A stretch of DNA of 64,000 nucleotides. Source: Pelosinus fermentans JBW45. GTDB lineage: Bacteria; Bacillota; Negativicutes; DSM-13327. Location: NCBI RefSeq assembly GCF_000271665.2, contig NZ_CP010978.1:4385001-4449000 (forward strand). The letters run 5' to 3'. Below are positions 34,876 to 44,235 of this stretch, piece after piece. Position 1 is the first letter of the stretch. Every line of letters begins with the position of its first letter. A program made the translations under genes and the position numbers. The notes under the pieces were generated by a model. That model saw nothing but the letters and a program-made list of their open reading frames with translations, searched no databases and was not told the origin of the DNA.

Positions 34876-35763
34876 TTAGATCACCTTCTTTCTGGCAATT
34901 CGGCGAATAATCAGAATCATTAACAATGATAGCACTAACAGCACAAACGCCATTAGGAACAACGCATTTCCCCAGGCTGAACCAAAGGGAGTATTGCCCA
35001 TTTCCACAACAATTTCACTAGGCAGCGTAGAGGTGGGCATAAATAAAGATGTAGCTAATTGTGGCGTGTTGCCAATTACCATTTGAACTGCCATGGTTTC
35101 CCCTACCGCTCTTGCCATAGCTAAAATAATCGAGGTCAAAATTCCAGGCAGCGCAGAAGGTAAAAGTACATGCCAAATCGTTTGCCATCTTGTTGCTCCT
35201 AGAGCTAAGGAAGCTTCCTCTAGACTCTTTGGTACCGCTCGAAGAGCATCTTCTGAAATACTCACAATCGTAGGTAAAATCATAATCGCTAGAATAATCG
35301 AAGCTGCTAATAAACCAAAGCCTATATTTACATTAAAATAGGTTCGAATAAAAGGTACAATAATAGTTAGGCCCACAAAACCATACACTACAGAAGGAAT
35401 CGCTACATATAAATCCGTAGCTGGTCTCATAATTTTACTCAACCAAGCTGGAGCAATTTTCGCCATAAAAATCGCACCAGCTAATCCCAAAGGCGCTCCT
35501 AATAAAATTGATAGTACCGTAACTGCTAAAGAACCCACGATAAAACTTAAGGCACCATATTCCAGCCCCATGGGATCCCATTTTGCTGAAAAGAAGAAAT
35601 CGAAAGGACTTACTTCTTTAAAGGTCAAGAGCCCCTGCCCGCCGACAAAAACAATGATTGTAACAATAATAATCGTCATCAAACTTGCACTGGCAATAAA
35701 TAGATACCTCATATAATGATCATATAATAATTTCGTTTTATGTTCTTTACTTACTAATTGCAT
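34876..35763 (-). CDS. pstC: Phosphate ABC transporter permease PstC
   Basis: 295 residues, six predicted transmembrane helices, EAA loop EASLALGATRWQTIWHVLLPSALPGI. The loop is nearly identical to that of PstA. ATG with AGGAGG seven bases upstream. It is the first gene of its operon; the phosphate-binding protein gene pstS that normally precedes it is not there. A triple Pho box lies 120 bases upstream. Confidence 0.94.
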   Translation of the reverse strand: MQLVSKEHKTKLLYDHYMRYLFIASASLMTIIIVTIIVFVGGQGLLTFKEVSPFDFFFSAKWDPMGLEYGALSFIVGSLAVTVLSILLGAPLGLAGAIFMAKIAPAWLSKIMRPATDLYVAIPSVVYGFVGLTIIVPFIRTYFNVNIGFGLLAASIILAIMILPTIVSISEDALRAVPKSLEEASLALGATRWQTIWHVLLPSALPGILTSIILAMARAVGETMAVQMVIGNTPQLATSLFMPTSTLPSEIVVEMGNTPFGSAWGNALFLMAFVLLVLSLLMILIIRRIARKKVI

Positions 35764-35856
35764 TACAAATCCTCCTATTTTGAAGAAAGATTAAGCTTAC
35801 GCCAACCTTTAAGCCTATCTAGCATGAAAAGCTACTTCAAGACTTCTTGTAGTTAA

Positions 35857-35910
35857 ATTGTAACCCATTCCTAATTTTCCTTTGTTAAGGTATTGTTAAG
35901 AAATTGTTAA
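35857..35910 (-). promoter_or_regulatory. Triple Pho box and -10 of pstC
   Basis: On the minus strand TTAACA occurs three times at 35905-35910, 35894-35899 and 35883-35888, an exact 11-bp period, matching the B. subtilis PhoP box (TT[ATC]ACA repeats). TACAAT (35857-35862) follows after 20 bases as a -10. This accounts for the main content of the 308-base divergent spacer. Confidence 0.85.
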
Positions 35911-36071
35911 GTCTAAACTGCCAAAAATTAACTTGGTGTACGTTCTTCCTAATTAGAATATCCAATTTCCTAACATTCTACATGTAAAATATCATTACAT
36001 ATTAACTCAATCTTCTTGCTGCTGCATATAATAAAACATAAGAAGCAATTCTTAAGTAGAGGAGGATTACA

Positions 36072-37457
36072 TTGAATAAATGTTACGTTATTGATACTAA
36101 TGTTCTCCTACATTCCCCTAATGCAATATTTACGTTCAACGAGCACACTGTAATCATTCCCGAAGTAGTTCTAGAAGAGCTGGATCGTTTCAAATCGGAA
36201 AGCAGCGAACGAGGTGCCAATAGCCGTCAAGTCAGCCGCATTATTGACAACCTACGCGCCACAGGCAATTTACTTAAGGGAGTCCCCTTAAATGATCAAG
36301 GCGGCGTCTTACGAATTGAAACCAATCATCTAGATACTAAAATTCCTGCTAATTGGCCAGGAAGCAAACCCGATAACCGTATTCTGCAGGTGTGTAAAGG
36401 GTTAGCTGAAAGTAGTCATTACCCGATTTTAGTTAGCCGCGACACCAATATGCGTGTAAAAGCAACCATTCTTACGATTCACGCTGAAGATTTCCGCAAT
36501 GAAAAGGTAGCCAGCATCGAGGAGCAATATACTGGCCGAGGCACAATTTATACCACCTCAGAAGTCATTAATCGCTTTCATGAAGATGTTTTAAATACCA
36601 TTGATCCTACTCTTTTATTCACCTATGATGAAAATGCTCAAATATTGATAAACACACCTTTAGAAACCAACCAATTTTTTCTGATTCGTTCTACAGATAA
36701 TGACCGCCATACAGCTTTAGGTCGCTTTGATGGTGAAAAAATCGTTCATCTACGTTATCAGCACCACAATCCCTTTGGCGTTGTTCCCCGTAACATCGGT
36801 CAGATTTTCATGCAAGAATGTCTTATGATGAGCGCTAGTGAAGCCCCTTTAGTCATTATTAAAGGTCCAGCCGGTACAGCTAAAACCTTTTATTCCTTAG
36901 CTGTAGGCTTACATCAGCACTTTGAGTGCCGCCCCAGAGAGTATAATCACATACTTATTTGTCGTCCTAATGTCCCTATGGATGAGGATATTGGTTTTCT
37001 TCCCGGATCAGAAGTCGATAAAGTAAGTCCTTTCATGAGAGGTATCAGAGATAATCTGTTTACTCTGATGAATGGAAATACACTCGATGATAGCAAAGAT
37101 CTAATGCAAGCGGAAGATACCATCCAAATTTTATTTGACAAGCATACGATTCAAACAGAAGCACTCGCTTTTCAGCGAGGTCGATCATTACAAAAATACT
37201 GGGTCATCTTTGATGAAATGCAAAATGCTACACCTCGCCAAGCCAAAGGAGTGATCACTCGCCCGGGATTAGGTACCAAGATCATTCTTCTTGGTGATCC
37301 TGCCCAAATTGACCATCCATACTTAGATAGCCAGTCCAATGGCTTGGTGTATGCCAGTGAAAAAATGCGAGGGTCGAAGCTTTGTTTCCAAGTAACACTG
37401 CAGCATGATGAATGCGAACGCTCACCACTAGCCGCTGAAGCGGCTATAAGATTATAA
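36072..37457 (+). CDS. phoH: PIN domain-PhoH ATPase fusion (YlaK type)
   Basis: 461 residues. An N-terminal PIN nuclease domain (about 1-145) has the acidic residues Asp8 (VIDTN), a glutamate in VLEELDRFK and Asp101 and Asp124 (SRDTN). The C-terminal PhoH ATPase (about 235-460) has Walker A GPAGTAKT at 265-272 and Walker B VIFDEMQNATP. PhoH2-type proteins unwind and cut RNA in mycobacteria; the role here is inferred. Start is TTG with GGAGG six bases upstream. It is divergent from pstC, and the Pho boxes lie about 160-190 bases before it. Confidence 0.9.
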   Translation: MNKCYVIDTNVLLHSPNAIFTFNEHTVIIPEVVLEELDRFKSESSERGANSRQVSRIIDNLRATGNLLKGVPLNDQGGVLRIETNHLDTKIPANWPGSKPDNRILQVCKGLAESSHYPILVSRDTNMRVKATILTIHAEDFRNEKVASIEEQYTGRGTIYTTSEVINRFHEDVLNTIDPTLLFTYDENAQILINTPLETNQFFLIRSTDNDRHTALGRFDGEKIVHLRYQHHNPFGVVPRNIGQIFMQECLMMSASEAPLVIIKGPAGTAKTFYSLAVGLHQHFECRPREYNHILICRPNVPMDEDIGFLPGSEVDKVSPFMRGIRDNLFTLMNGNTLDDSKDLMQAEDTIQILFDKHTIQTEALAFQRGRSLQKYWVIFDEMQNATPRQAKGVITRPGLGTKIILLGDPAQIDHPYLDSQSNGLVYASEKMRGSKLCFQVTLQHDECERSPLAAEAAIRL

Positions 37458-37505
37458 ACCTTTTAAATCATTCCTTTTTTGAAGTATACATCCTCTAAAT
37501 AAAAC

Positions 37506-37526
37506 AAACTGCCGATTTGGCAGTTT
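37506..37526. terminator. Terminator between convergent phoH and phoU
   Basis: AAACTGCC and GGCAGTTT pair around a 5-base loop, followed by ATTTTTT on plus. The hairpin overlaps the phoU stop codon. Confidence 0.8.
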
Positions 37527-38184
37527 ATTTTTTGCGCATTCGCTGTCCTGTTTCTAAGTAAATAACCCATTCTCCAATATTGGTAGCATGATCAGCGACT
37601 CGCTCTAAATAGCGTGCTACAAATAATAACTGAGTTGCCTGTGTAATATTACGGGGATCTTCCATCATGTACGTTAAAAGTTCACGAAAGGTTTGATGAT
37701 AAATATCATCTACTTCATCATCTGCGGCACATACATTTTCTGCTAAAGCAATATCAAGCTTGATATAAGCAGCCAAGGAATCTCTTAGCATTTTTTGTGC
37801 CATTGCCGACATCCGTGGGATATCTACCAACGGTTTAATCAAGGGCTGTTCTGCAATGCCTAAGGCAATTTTAGCAATGTCAAAAGCATGGTCTCCCACT
37901 CGCTCTAAGTCTGTCGTGATTTTAAGTCCTGTACCAATAATTCGCAAGTCCCTTGCTAAAGGCTGCTGCCTGGCAATGAGTACCATACATTTATCTTCAA
38001 TACTGCTTTCCATGGCATCAATGTAGTCATCACCAGCCATTACATGCTTAGCCATCTCTATATCCTGGGTCGTTAAAGAAGCTACAGCCTGGCCAATAGC
38101 CAGTTCAACGCGGGTGCCCATTTCTAAGATATCATTACGCAACTCTTCTAACTCTTGATCATAATTTTGCCTGGTGACCGTCAT
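37525..38184 (-). CDS. phoU: Phosphate signalling protein PhoU
   Basis: About 219 residues from an ATG at 38184 with GGAGG seven bases upstream; a longer reading overlaps pstB. Two three-helix PhoU repeats are present: the first contains DLRIIGTGLKITTDLERVGDHAFDIAK, the second NITQATQLLFVARYLERVADHATNIGEWV. The E-R-V-(G/A)-D-H-A motifs bind metal clusters. PhoU links Pst transport to the phosphate sensor kinase. Downstream of pstB by 13 bases. Confidence 0.95.
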   Translation of the reverse strand: MTVTRQNYDQELEELRNDILEMGTRVELAIGQAVASLTTQDIEMAKHVMAGDDYIDAMESSIEDKCMVLIARQQPLARDLRIIGTGLKITTDLERVGDHAFDIAKIALGIAEQPLIKPLVDIPRMSAMAQKMLRDSLAAYIKLDIALAENVCAADDEVDDIYHQTFRELLTYMMEDPRNITQATQLLFVARYLERVADHATNIGEWVIYLETGQRMRKK

Positions 38185-38197
38185 GCTCTCGCCTCCA

Positions 38198-38953
38198 TTA
38201 TCCGAATCGTCCAGTAATATAGTCTTCCGTACGTTTATCCTGGGGTCTTGTAAATATGACATCTGTTTGATCATGTTCTACTAGATCACCATTCAAAAAG
38301 AATGCCGTATAATCAGATACTCTAGCAGCTTGCTGCATGTTGTGAGTAACCATAACAATAGTATATCTCTGTTTTAATTCTGAGAGCAATTCTTCAATCT
38401 TCATAGTTGATATAGGATCTAGAGCTGAACAGGGTTCATCCATTAACAGCACTTCCGGCTCGATTGCCAATAATCTTGCAATACATAAACGTTGCTGCTG
38501 TCCACCTGACATGCCCATAGCTGAGCTTTGGAGACGATCCCGTACTTCTTCCCAAAGAGCTGCCCCCTTCAGGCTCTTTTCTACCAGTTCATCCAGCTGT
38601 GCTTTTTTAGTGATGCCATGAATGCGGGGACCATATGCAATATTGTCATAAATCGACATGGGAAACGGATTCGGTCTTTGAAAAACCATCCCCACTCTTT
38701 TCCTTAGCAGCACTACATCTGTGTCGGGATGATAAATATTGACCCCATCTAACAGGACTTCGCCTTCTATTTTTACATTAGCGATTAAATCATTCATACG
38801 ATTTAACGTCTTGATAAAGGTGGACTTACCACAGCCTGAAGGTCCAATCAGAGCTAACAAGCTGTTTTTTTCCGCACCAAGAGAAATTTTCTTTAATGCC
38901 AATGCATCTCCATAGTATAATTTTAGCTTATTCACATGAATTTTATAATCCAT
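38198..38953 (-). CDS. pstB: Phosphate ABC transporter ATPase PstB
   Basis: About 251 residues from an ATG at 38953 (AGGAGG six bases upstream). Walker [11 protein letters not shown]-loop [19 protein letters not shown], signature [16 protein letters not shown], Walker [15 protein letters not shown]-loop VTHNM. Together with PstC and PstA it drives phosphate uptake. Here it is grouped with phoP and phoU rather than with the permease genes. Confidence 0.96.
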   Translation of the reverse strand: MDYKIHVNKLKLYYGDALALKKISLGAEKNSLLALIGPSGCGKSTFIKTLNRMNDLIANVKIEGEVLLDGVNIYHPDTDVVLLRKRVGMVFQRPNPFPMSIYDNIAYGPRIHGITKKAQLDELVEKSLKGAALWEEVRDRLQSSAMGMSGGQQQRLCIARLLAIEPEVLLMDEPCSALDPISTMKIEELLSELKQRYTIVMVTHNMQQAARVSDYTAFFLNGDLVEHDQTDVIFTRPQDKRTEDYITGRFG

Positions 38954-39075
38954 AGATGTCCTCCTGCCACTTAGGCGATTCTTCATATATCGAAACTAGT
39001 CATCAGATAAATATTGATATAGAAAATATACCACAAAATGCAGGTACTTATTATTATGCAATTATTATGTTTTTG

Positions 39076-39771
39076 TTAAATTTCGCTAAAGCGGTAGCCA
39101 ACTCCTCGAACTGTCTCAATTGCTTCTGCCACTTTCGGCTCAGCTGCCATTTTTGCTCTTAGATGACGTACATGTACATCCACCGTACGAGTATCACCAA
39201 AATATTCATAACCCCATACCTTCTCCAGTAATTGCTCACGTGTATAGGCTCTGCCCACATTTGTAATAAATAATTTCAATAACTCATATTCCTTAGGAGT
39301 AAGCTCTAGCTTCTCTTGATCTAAATATGCCGTATAACTGGAAAAATTCAATCGTAGTTTGCCAACAACTAACTCGCCATCGTGCTGTACACTGTCTTTA
39401 TGGCTTCGCCTTAGCACTGCTTTTACGCGAGCCATAAGCTCTCGAGGACTAAAAGGTTTGGTCATATAATCATCTGCGCCTAACTCTAAGCCCACAATTT
39501 TATCCACTTCTTCATTTTTGGCTGTCAGCATAATAATGGGAATCGCTGCTGTTTCCTGCTGTCCTTTCAATCTGCGACATACCTCTATACCATCAATATC
39601 GGGAATCATTAGATCCAGTATAATCAAATCAGGCTTATTGGTTCTAACCAACTGCAATGCCTCATGGCCATTCTCTGCTTTGAGGACGTGGTAACCTGTT
39701 TTTTGCAAGTTAAACTCAATTAGTTCTACGATTGAAGGCTCATCATCAACTACCAATATGTTGCTTATCAT
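39076..39771 (-). CDS. phoP: Response regulator, PhoP/PhoB type
   Basis: About 231 residues from an ATG at 39771; AAGGAAG lies upstream. Receiver domain with acidic DD at 9-10, phospho-acceptor Asp53 (LIILDLMIP) and lysine in DYMTKPFSP; OmpR-type winged helix ending TVRGVGYRF. The proximity to pstB-phoU and to a perfect triple Pho box makes PhoP the best assignment. No phoR-like kinase gene is adjacent on either side, which is unusual. Confidence 0.88.
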   Translation of the reverse strand: MISNILVVDDEPSIVELIEFNLQKTGYHVLKAENGHEALQLVRTNKPDLIILDLMIPDIDGIEVCRRLKGQQETAAIPIIMLTAKNEEVDKIVGLELGADDYMTKPFSPRELMARVKAVLRRSHKDSVQHDGELVVGKLRLNFSSYTAYLDQEKLELTPKEYELLKLFITNVGRAYTREQLLEKVWGYEYFGDTRTVDVHVRHLRAKMAAEPKVAEAIETVRGVGYRFSEI

Positions 39772-39793
39772 ATACTTCACTTCCTTAAAATAA

Positions 39794-39818
39794 AAACCAG
39801 GTTATATTAACCTGGTTT
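39794..39818 (-). terminator. Intrinsic terminator of the HU gene
   Basis: Exact 11-base arms with a 3-base loop, followed by a T-rich run on the minus strand. Confidence 0.85.
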
Positions 39819-39833
39819 CTATTTATCTAAAAT

Positions 39834-40109
39834 TTATTTATTTACTACGTCTTTTAAGCCTTTACCAGCTTTGAAAACTGGATTTTTAGATGCTGGAATT
39901 GTAATTTCAGCGCCTGTTTGTGGGTTACGACCTTTTCTTTCTTCACGTGTTTTTACTTCAAAAGTTCCAAATCCAATGATTTGGACTTTATCTTGTTGTG
40001 CCAAAGCTTCCTCAACACTAACAAATAAAGCATTGATTGCTTTCTCAGCATCCTTCTTAGTCAAACCCGCTTTTTCTGCAACACTTGCAATTAATTCAGT
40101 TTTATTCAC
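39834..40109 (-). CDS. hup: Nucleoid protein HU
   Basis: 91 residues, typical HU length, from a GTG at 40109 with AGGAGG seven bases upstream. [27 protein letters not shown], the [26 protein letters not shown]-binding arm and the [12 protein letters not shown] end are diagnostic. It binds and bends DNA without strong sequence preference. It follows mazG, as in many Bacillota. A 15-base palindrome with CGAATA arms lies just upstream. Confidence 0.96.
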   Translation of the reverse strand: MNKTELIASVAEKAGLTKKDAEKAINALFVSVEEALAQQDKVQIIGFGTFEVKTREERKGRNPQTGAEITIPASKNPVFKAGKGLKDVVNK

Positions 40110-40213
40110 AAAAATAGCCTCCTTATGAAAAATCGTTACGAATAGCTTATTCGCTATCATTTTTTTTATTCCTGTCTAGATTTAAAAAAAATACTAAAAA
40201 AATCCCAAATTCT

Positions 40214-41671
40214 TTATATTTTGTTACTTTTCGCCTCTTCCCAGAGAAAATCAAGCTGTTTTAGTGACATATTCTCCCATTTTAGCTTTTTTTCCTTCAT
40301 TACCTTTTCAATGTATAAAAACCTACGGCGAAACTTATTATTGGTGGTATTTAAGGCAACTTCACCATCAATTTTTAAAAATCTCGCCAAATTTACAATT
40401 GAAAATATTACATCTCCTAACTCAGCTTCCATGTTAATAGCTTGTCCTTGGGCACAGGCATCTTTGAGTTCCTCCAGTTCTTCATATATCTTGTCCCACA
40501 CAGGCTCAATCCTATCCCAGTCAAATCCGACTTTAGCAGCTTTCGCTTGTAGTTTGTAAGCTCTCATGAGACTTGGCAGTCCCTTCGGTATACCATCAAG
40601 CACAGACGGTCTCTCATGACCGTGCTCCTGCTTTTTTATCGCATCCCAGTTTAGCACCACCTCGCCTGCGTCTCGGACGCTTGTATCACCAAATACATGA
40701 GGATGACGACGTATCATTTTCTCTGCAATGCCGTCAATTACCTGCTGCATGGTAAATACCTTTGCTTCTTCTGCAATGCGGGCATGAAATACAATCTGTA
40801 ATAGCAAATCTCCTAGCTCTTCACATAATAATTCTCCTTGCTGTAAATCAATGGCCTCTAGGACCTCATAAACCTCCTCCACAATATACCGTCTAAGACT
40901 GGAGTGGGTTTGCTCAATATCCCATACACATCCCTCATTCGAGCGAAGCTTAGCCATCACATCGAGTATAGGATCTAAGGAAAACCGTTTAACTGCAGTA
41001 CTGCGGCGCGGCACATACACACTGGTAAGATGATCAATCTCCTGCACTCTATCCATTTCGAACAAAGGTACTGTTAGCAACTGTTCATCTGGTAATCCCA
41101 AATTTTTCACAACGATCACTTCATAGTCATCAGGATAATATTCCATTAGCACCAGTTTAGCCTCTGAAGCAACGTAATGATTATAAACTTGTGTTACCAC
41201 TAAAGCAGTCATTAACTCTGGAGGTATAGCTGCTAAATCAGCAGCATCCAGTACCGTAATGCCTTCAATGGGGTCTATGGCAAGTCTTGTATATAAGACT
41301 TCCAGAAAACTCATCCCAGGCAAAATCCTAACGGCAATCCCCTGTTCACCTGCCAATTGTCGAATTAGCATCACTGTTTTCTCTGCTACAAGAGGGCTGC
41401 CTGGTACAGCATATACTACTTTTTTTCCCAATGCTGCCTGACGTAAACATTCATGAGCGATCGTCTCGTAAACTTCCTTAAATGACGTCTTCTCCTCATA
41501 AACATAGTCATAACTAGTAAATGCAATACCACGTTCCATCATTGCTGTTACAGTTGGGTGCTTTGCAGTACGCAAAAGCAATTTTTCTGCAGTCTTTAAT
41601 AATTCTAAGGTCTCCACGGTGATAAGACCAAAAGAACCGGGTCCTAATCCTACAATTGTAATTTCTCCCAC
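40214..41671 (-). CDS. mazG: Tetrapyrrole methylase-like domain fused to MazG pyrophosphohydrolase (YabN)
   Basis: 485 residues in two parts. Residues 1-225 are a tetrapyrrole methylase fold (ITIVGLGPGSFGLIT, YAVPGSPLVAEKT), probably without that activity in YabN proteins. Residues 240-480 are two MazG repeats with EELGDLLLQIVFHARIAEE and ELGDVIFSIVNLARF, the E-x-x-D metal motifs that hydrolyse nucleoside triphosphates. GTG start, TGAGGCG upstream. It lies 38 bases after the SpoVB-like gene, the conserved yabM-yabN order. Confidence 0.94.
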   Translation of the reverse strand: MGEITIVGLGPGSFGLITVETLELLKTAEKLLLRTAKHPTVTAMMERGIAFTSYDYVYEEKTSFKEVYETIAHECLRQAALGKKVVYAVPGSPLVAEKTVMLIRQLAGEQGIAVRILPGMSFLEVLYTRLAIDPIEGITVLDAADLAAIPPELMTALVVTQVYNHYVASEAKLVLMEYYPDDYEVIVVKNLGLPDEQLLTVPLFEMDRVQEIDHLTSVYVPRRSTAVKRFSLDPILDVMAKLRSNEGCVWDIEQTHSSLRRYIVEEVYEVLEAIDLQQGELLCEELGDLLLQIVFHARIAEEAKVFTMQQVIDGIAEKMIRRHPHVFGDTSVRDAGEVVLNWDAIKKQEHGHERPSVLDGIPKGLPSLMRAYKLQAKAAKVGFDWDRIEPVWDKIYEELEELKDACAQGQAINMEAELGDVIFSIVNLARFLKIDGEVALNTTNNKFRRRFLYIEKVMKEKKLKWENMSLKQLDFLWEEAKSNKI

Positions 41672-41709
41672 ATTATCGCCTCATATTCATAATTTAAGTA
41701 AAAAATTTA

Positions 41710-43311
41710 TTATTTTCGTAATATACCTATTTTACCTAATAAACGAGCTATTTTGCTACCTATTTTAGGTAGTTTTTCGATATCCTGCTGCTCTATACCT
41801 CCCAATAATAAAAGAACAATACTGTATACTATACCACCTATACAAACAGAAGCCAAGGTTGCCATTGTATTATGCAAGGTTTTTAACATCACCGCATCAT
41901 AGGTTAACAAAACCATAGCGCCCATAATAATGGCAGCAGCAACCGTCTTTATCGTATTTTTTATATCGATACTAAACCCTACATAGCGATATACAAAATA
42001 CATATTCAAAAGAGCAGCCAAGGCAAAATCAACATTTGTCGCCCAAGCAGCGCCTTTTATGCCAAAAGAAGGTATCGCAGTTAATGTCCAGCTCATAACA
42101 ATTTTTACAGCAGCGGAGATCATCATATTAATAAGAGGAATTGCTGTATACCCTAATCCCTGCAATACCCCCGTCGTAACCTGATGAATCCCCAGCATAA
42201 TGACACCACCTGATAATATGGCGATTGGTACTCCAGCATTAGGCGTACCATACAGCATTTGCGATATCGGTGTAGCCAGCAGAAACATCCCAACAAAACT
42301 GGGTATGGTAATTAAATTGGCAAATCGCATCGCCATAGCTGTACGCTGATAGATTCGCTTGTGATCCTTCAGAGTAAAGGCTTCCGATATGGCAGGGACC
42401 AAGCTAGATGCCAATGATCCTGTCAAAATAGTGGGTACATTGATAAGAGCAATTGCCATGCCCGTCAGGTATCCAAACAATTCCGTTGCCTGACCTACCG
42501 TATAGCCGGCATTTTCTAACCGTGCCGGTACAATTAATAAGTCAATACTGGACACGATTGGCAGCATAATATTTGCCAGTGACACAGGCAGGGCCAATTT
42601 TACAATCCGCGAAATAATTTTCCCGCTTGCTTCTTGTTTTATAATCGGCTGCATTGCTATTTTTGCTTTTAATGCGGCACTATGCCGCCAATAATAATAC
42701 ATTAATACCACTAAGCCGGCTAAGGCACCAGGTCCTGCACCAAAACTGGCACCAGCAGCTGCATATTCAAGACCAATGGGTAATAAGTAAAAAGCTAAAA
42801 ATACCATGGTTACGACTCGAATCAGCTGTTCAAAAATTTGCGATACAGCTGTAGGTGTCATCATCTGCAATCCTTGGAAATAACCACGATAACTAGATAA
42901 AATCGTAACGAAGAATATAGCTGGAGCCAAAGCAGCAATCGCGTAATACGCACGAGGATCACGTACAAATTGATTTTCAACCAACCATCCAGCACCAAAA
43001 TATAATAGAAATGTAAAAACAATTCCCGTTATCGTTAATAAGCCTAATGAAATGCGAAATACCCGATTTGCACCGCGAAAGTCAGATAAGGCCACTTTCT
43101 CAGCAACAATAATAGAAATAGCCACCGGAATACCGGCAGATGAAATACTCAAGGCTAGTAAGTAAATTGGATATGCCATCTGGTATAATCCAATTCCTTC
43201 GCCCCCTAATAAACGGGAGAGAAGGATGCGATTTACCGAACCAATTATTTTTACCACAACGCCAGCAAGGGTTAAAATGAATGCCCCTTTTAAAAATGTA
43301 TCTTTACTCAC
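41710..43311 (-). CDS. SpoVB-family lipid flippase-like membrane protein (YabM)
   Basis: 533 residues with about 14 predicted transmembrane helices; MVFLAFYLLPIGLEYAAAGAS and the N-terminal GAFILTLAGVVVKIIGSVNRILLSRLLGGEGIGLYQMAYPIY identify the MOP-superfamily SpoVB/YabM group. Members are thought to flip lipid-linked peptidoglycan or other glycan precursors; the exact substrate is not shown by sequence. GTG start with AGGAGG upstream. Located between spoVT and mazG as in B. subtilis. Confidence 0.9.
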   Translation of the reverse strand: MSKDTFLKGAFILTLAGVVVKIIGSVNRILLSRLLGGEGIGLYQMAYPIYLLALSISSAGIPVAISIIVAEKVALSDFRGANRVFRISLGLLTITGIVFTFLLYFGAGWLVENQFVRDPRAYYAIAALAPAIFFVTILSSYRGYFQGLQMMTPTAVSQIFEQLIRVVTMVFLAFYLLPIGLEYAAAGASFGAGPGALAGLVVLMYYYWRHSAALKAKIAMQPIIKQEASGKIISRIVKLALPVSLANIMLPIVSSIDLLIVPARLENAGYTVGQATELFGYLTGMAIALINVPTILTGSLASSLVPAISEAFTLKDHKRIYQRTAMAMRFANLITIPSFVGMFLLATPISQMLYGTPNAGVPIAILSGGVIMLGIHQVTTGVLQGLGYTAIPLINMMISAAVKIVMSWTLTAIPSFGIKGAAWATNVDFALAALLNMYFVYRYVGFSIDIKNTIKTVAAAIIMGAMVLLTYDAVMLKTLHNTMATLASVCIGGIVYSIVLLLLGGIEQQDIEKLPKIGSKIARLLGKIGILRK

Positions 43312-43423
43312 GTAATTTCTTCCTCCTAAAGCATTCCTATTACTACTTATTCAGAAGATGAACATTATATTATCGCAAAATACAATTACTACTAATACTT
43401 CTTTTGTCAAAATAAAATATTTT

Positions 43424-43449
43424 AAACCGCAAAGACGCGAAGAAAGAAC
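43424..43449. repeat. Half copy of the ACCGCAAAGACGCGAAG repeat
   Basis: AAACCGCAAAGACGCGAAG is present without the inverted right arm found in the long copies; it directly precedes the spoVT terminator. Confidence 0.6.
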
Positions 43450-43450
43450 A

Positions 43451-43482
43451 AAAAAGTAGCGAATCTGTGTCCGCTACTTTTT
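43451..43482 (-). terminator. Intrinsic terminator of spoVT
   Basis: AAAAAGTAGCG and its exact complement with a 10-base loop, T-run on the minus strand, 14 bases past the spoVT stop. Confidence 0.85.
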
Positions 43483-43495
43483 ACAACTTTCATTA

Positions 43496-44065
43496 TTATG
43501 TGGCCATTTGTTTTGCTAAGAATCCTGCAGCAGTTTCTGCTAATTTTACTTCCATTTCACTCATTTGCACTCCTTGCTGCTTCGTGCAAATAACCACTGC
43601 ACCAATGGAAGTCCCTTCTACAATAATCGGTGCAATGACTTCAGCAGTAAATTTTGATACCTCTTCTTCTTCACCAGAGTCAATAATCGAGCCCTTAGAG
43701 CCTTTGGCTTCTGCAAGATTATTCAATAAAACCGCTTTACGATCTTCCATAACTTTTTCCAGAGCTGATCCTAACGGTTTATTCATAAACTCCTTCTTTG
43801 AAGAACCAGCGACAGCAACTATCGTATCTCTGTCCGCTATTAAGATGATATGGCCGACTGCTTCATATAACGAATCGGCATATTCCTTTGCAAAATCACC
43901 TAGTTCGCTTACTGGAGAATATTTCTTTAAGATCACTTCCCCTTCTCGATCAACATATATCTCCAATGGATCACCTTCGCGAATCCTAAGTGTTCGCCTA
44001 ATTTCTTTAGGTATTACAACTCTGCCTAAGTCATCAATTCTTCTTACAATTCCAGTGGCTTTCAC
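43496..44065 (-). CDS. spoVT: Stage V sporulation regulator SpoVT
   Basis: 189 residues. N-terminal AbrB swapped-hairpin domain (MKATGIVRRIDDLGRVVIPKEIRRTLRIREGD, residues 1-50) followed by a GAF-like domain (about 60-187). SpoVT tunes sigma-G-dependent genes in the forespore. GTG start with GGGGGG upstream. A clear sigma-G promoter lies 46 bases before the start, in agreement with forespore expression. Confidence 0.96.
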   Translation of the reverse strand: MKATGIVRRIDDLGRVVIPKEIRRTLRIREGDPLEIYVDREGEVILKKYSPVSELGDFAKEYADSLYEAVGHIILIADRDTIVAVAGSSKKEFMNKPLGSALEKVMEDRKAVLLNNLAEAKGSKGSIIDSGEEEEVSKFTAEVIAPIIVEGTSIGAVVICTKQQGVQMSEMEVKLAETAAGFLAKQMAT

Positions 44066-44110
44066 CAGTATCCCCCCTTTTCTACAGTTTTTGACATCTG
44101 ATTTCAGTGA

Positions 44111-44141
44111 TAGTATATATCTTACGAGACTTTTTTATTCA
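44111..44141 (-). promoter_or_regulatory. Sigma-G promoter of spoVT
   Basis: Minus-strand TGAATA (44136-44141), 18 bases, TATACTA (44111-44117); a near-perfect sigma-G promoter upstream of a gene known to be in the sigma-G regulon. Confidence 0.75.
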
Positions 44142-44235
44142 CACACATGATGCCTAAAATTTTCTAAAAACAGGTATATAATACAAAAATATCATTTGCA
44201 TACAGGGATCTTAGGATTACCGTCTCTTTTTCGTC

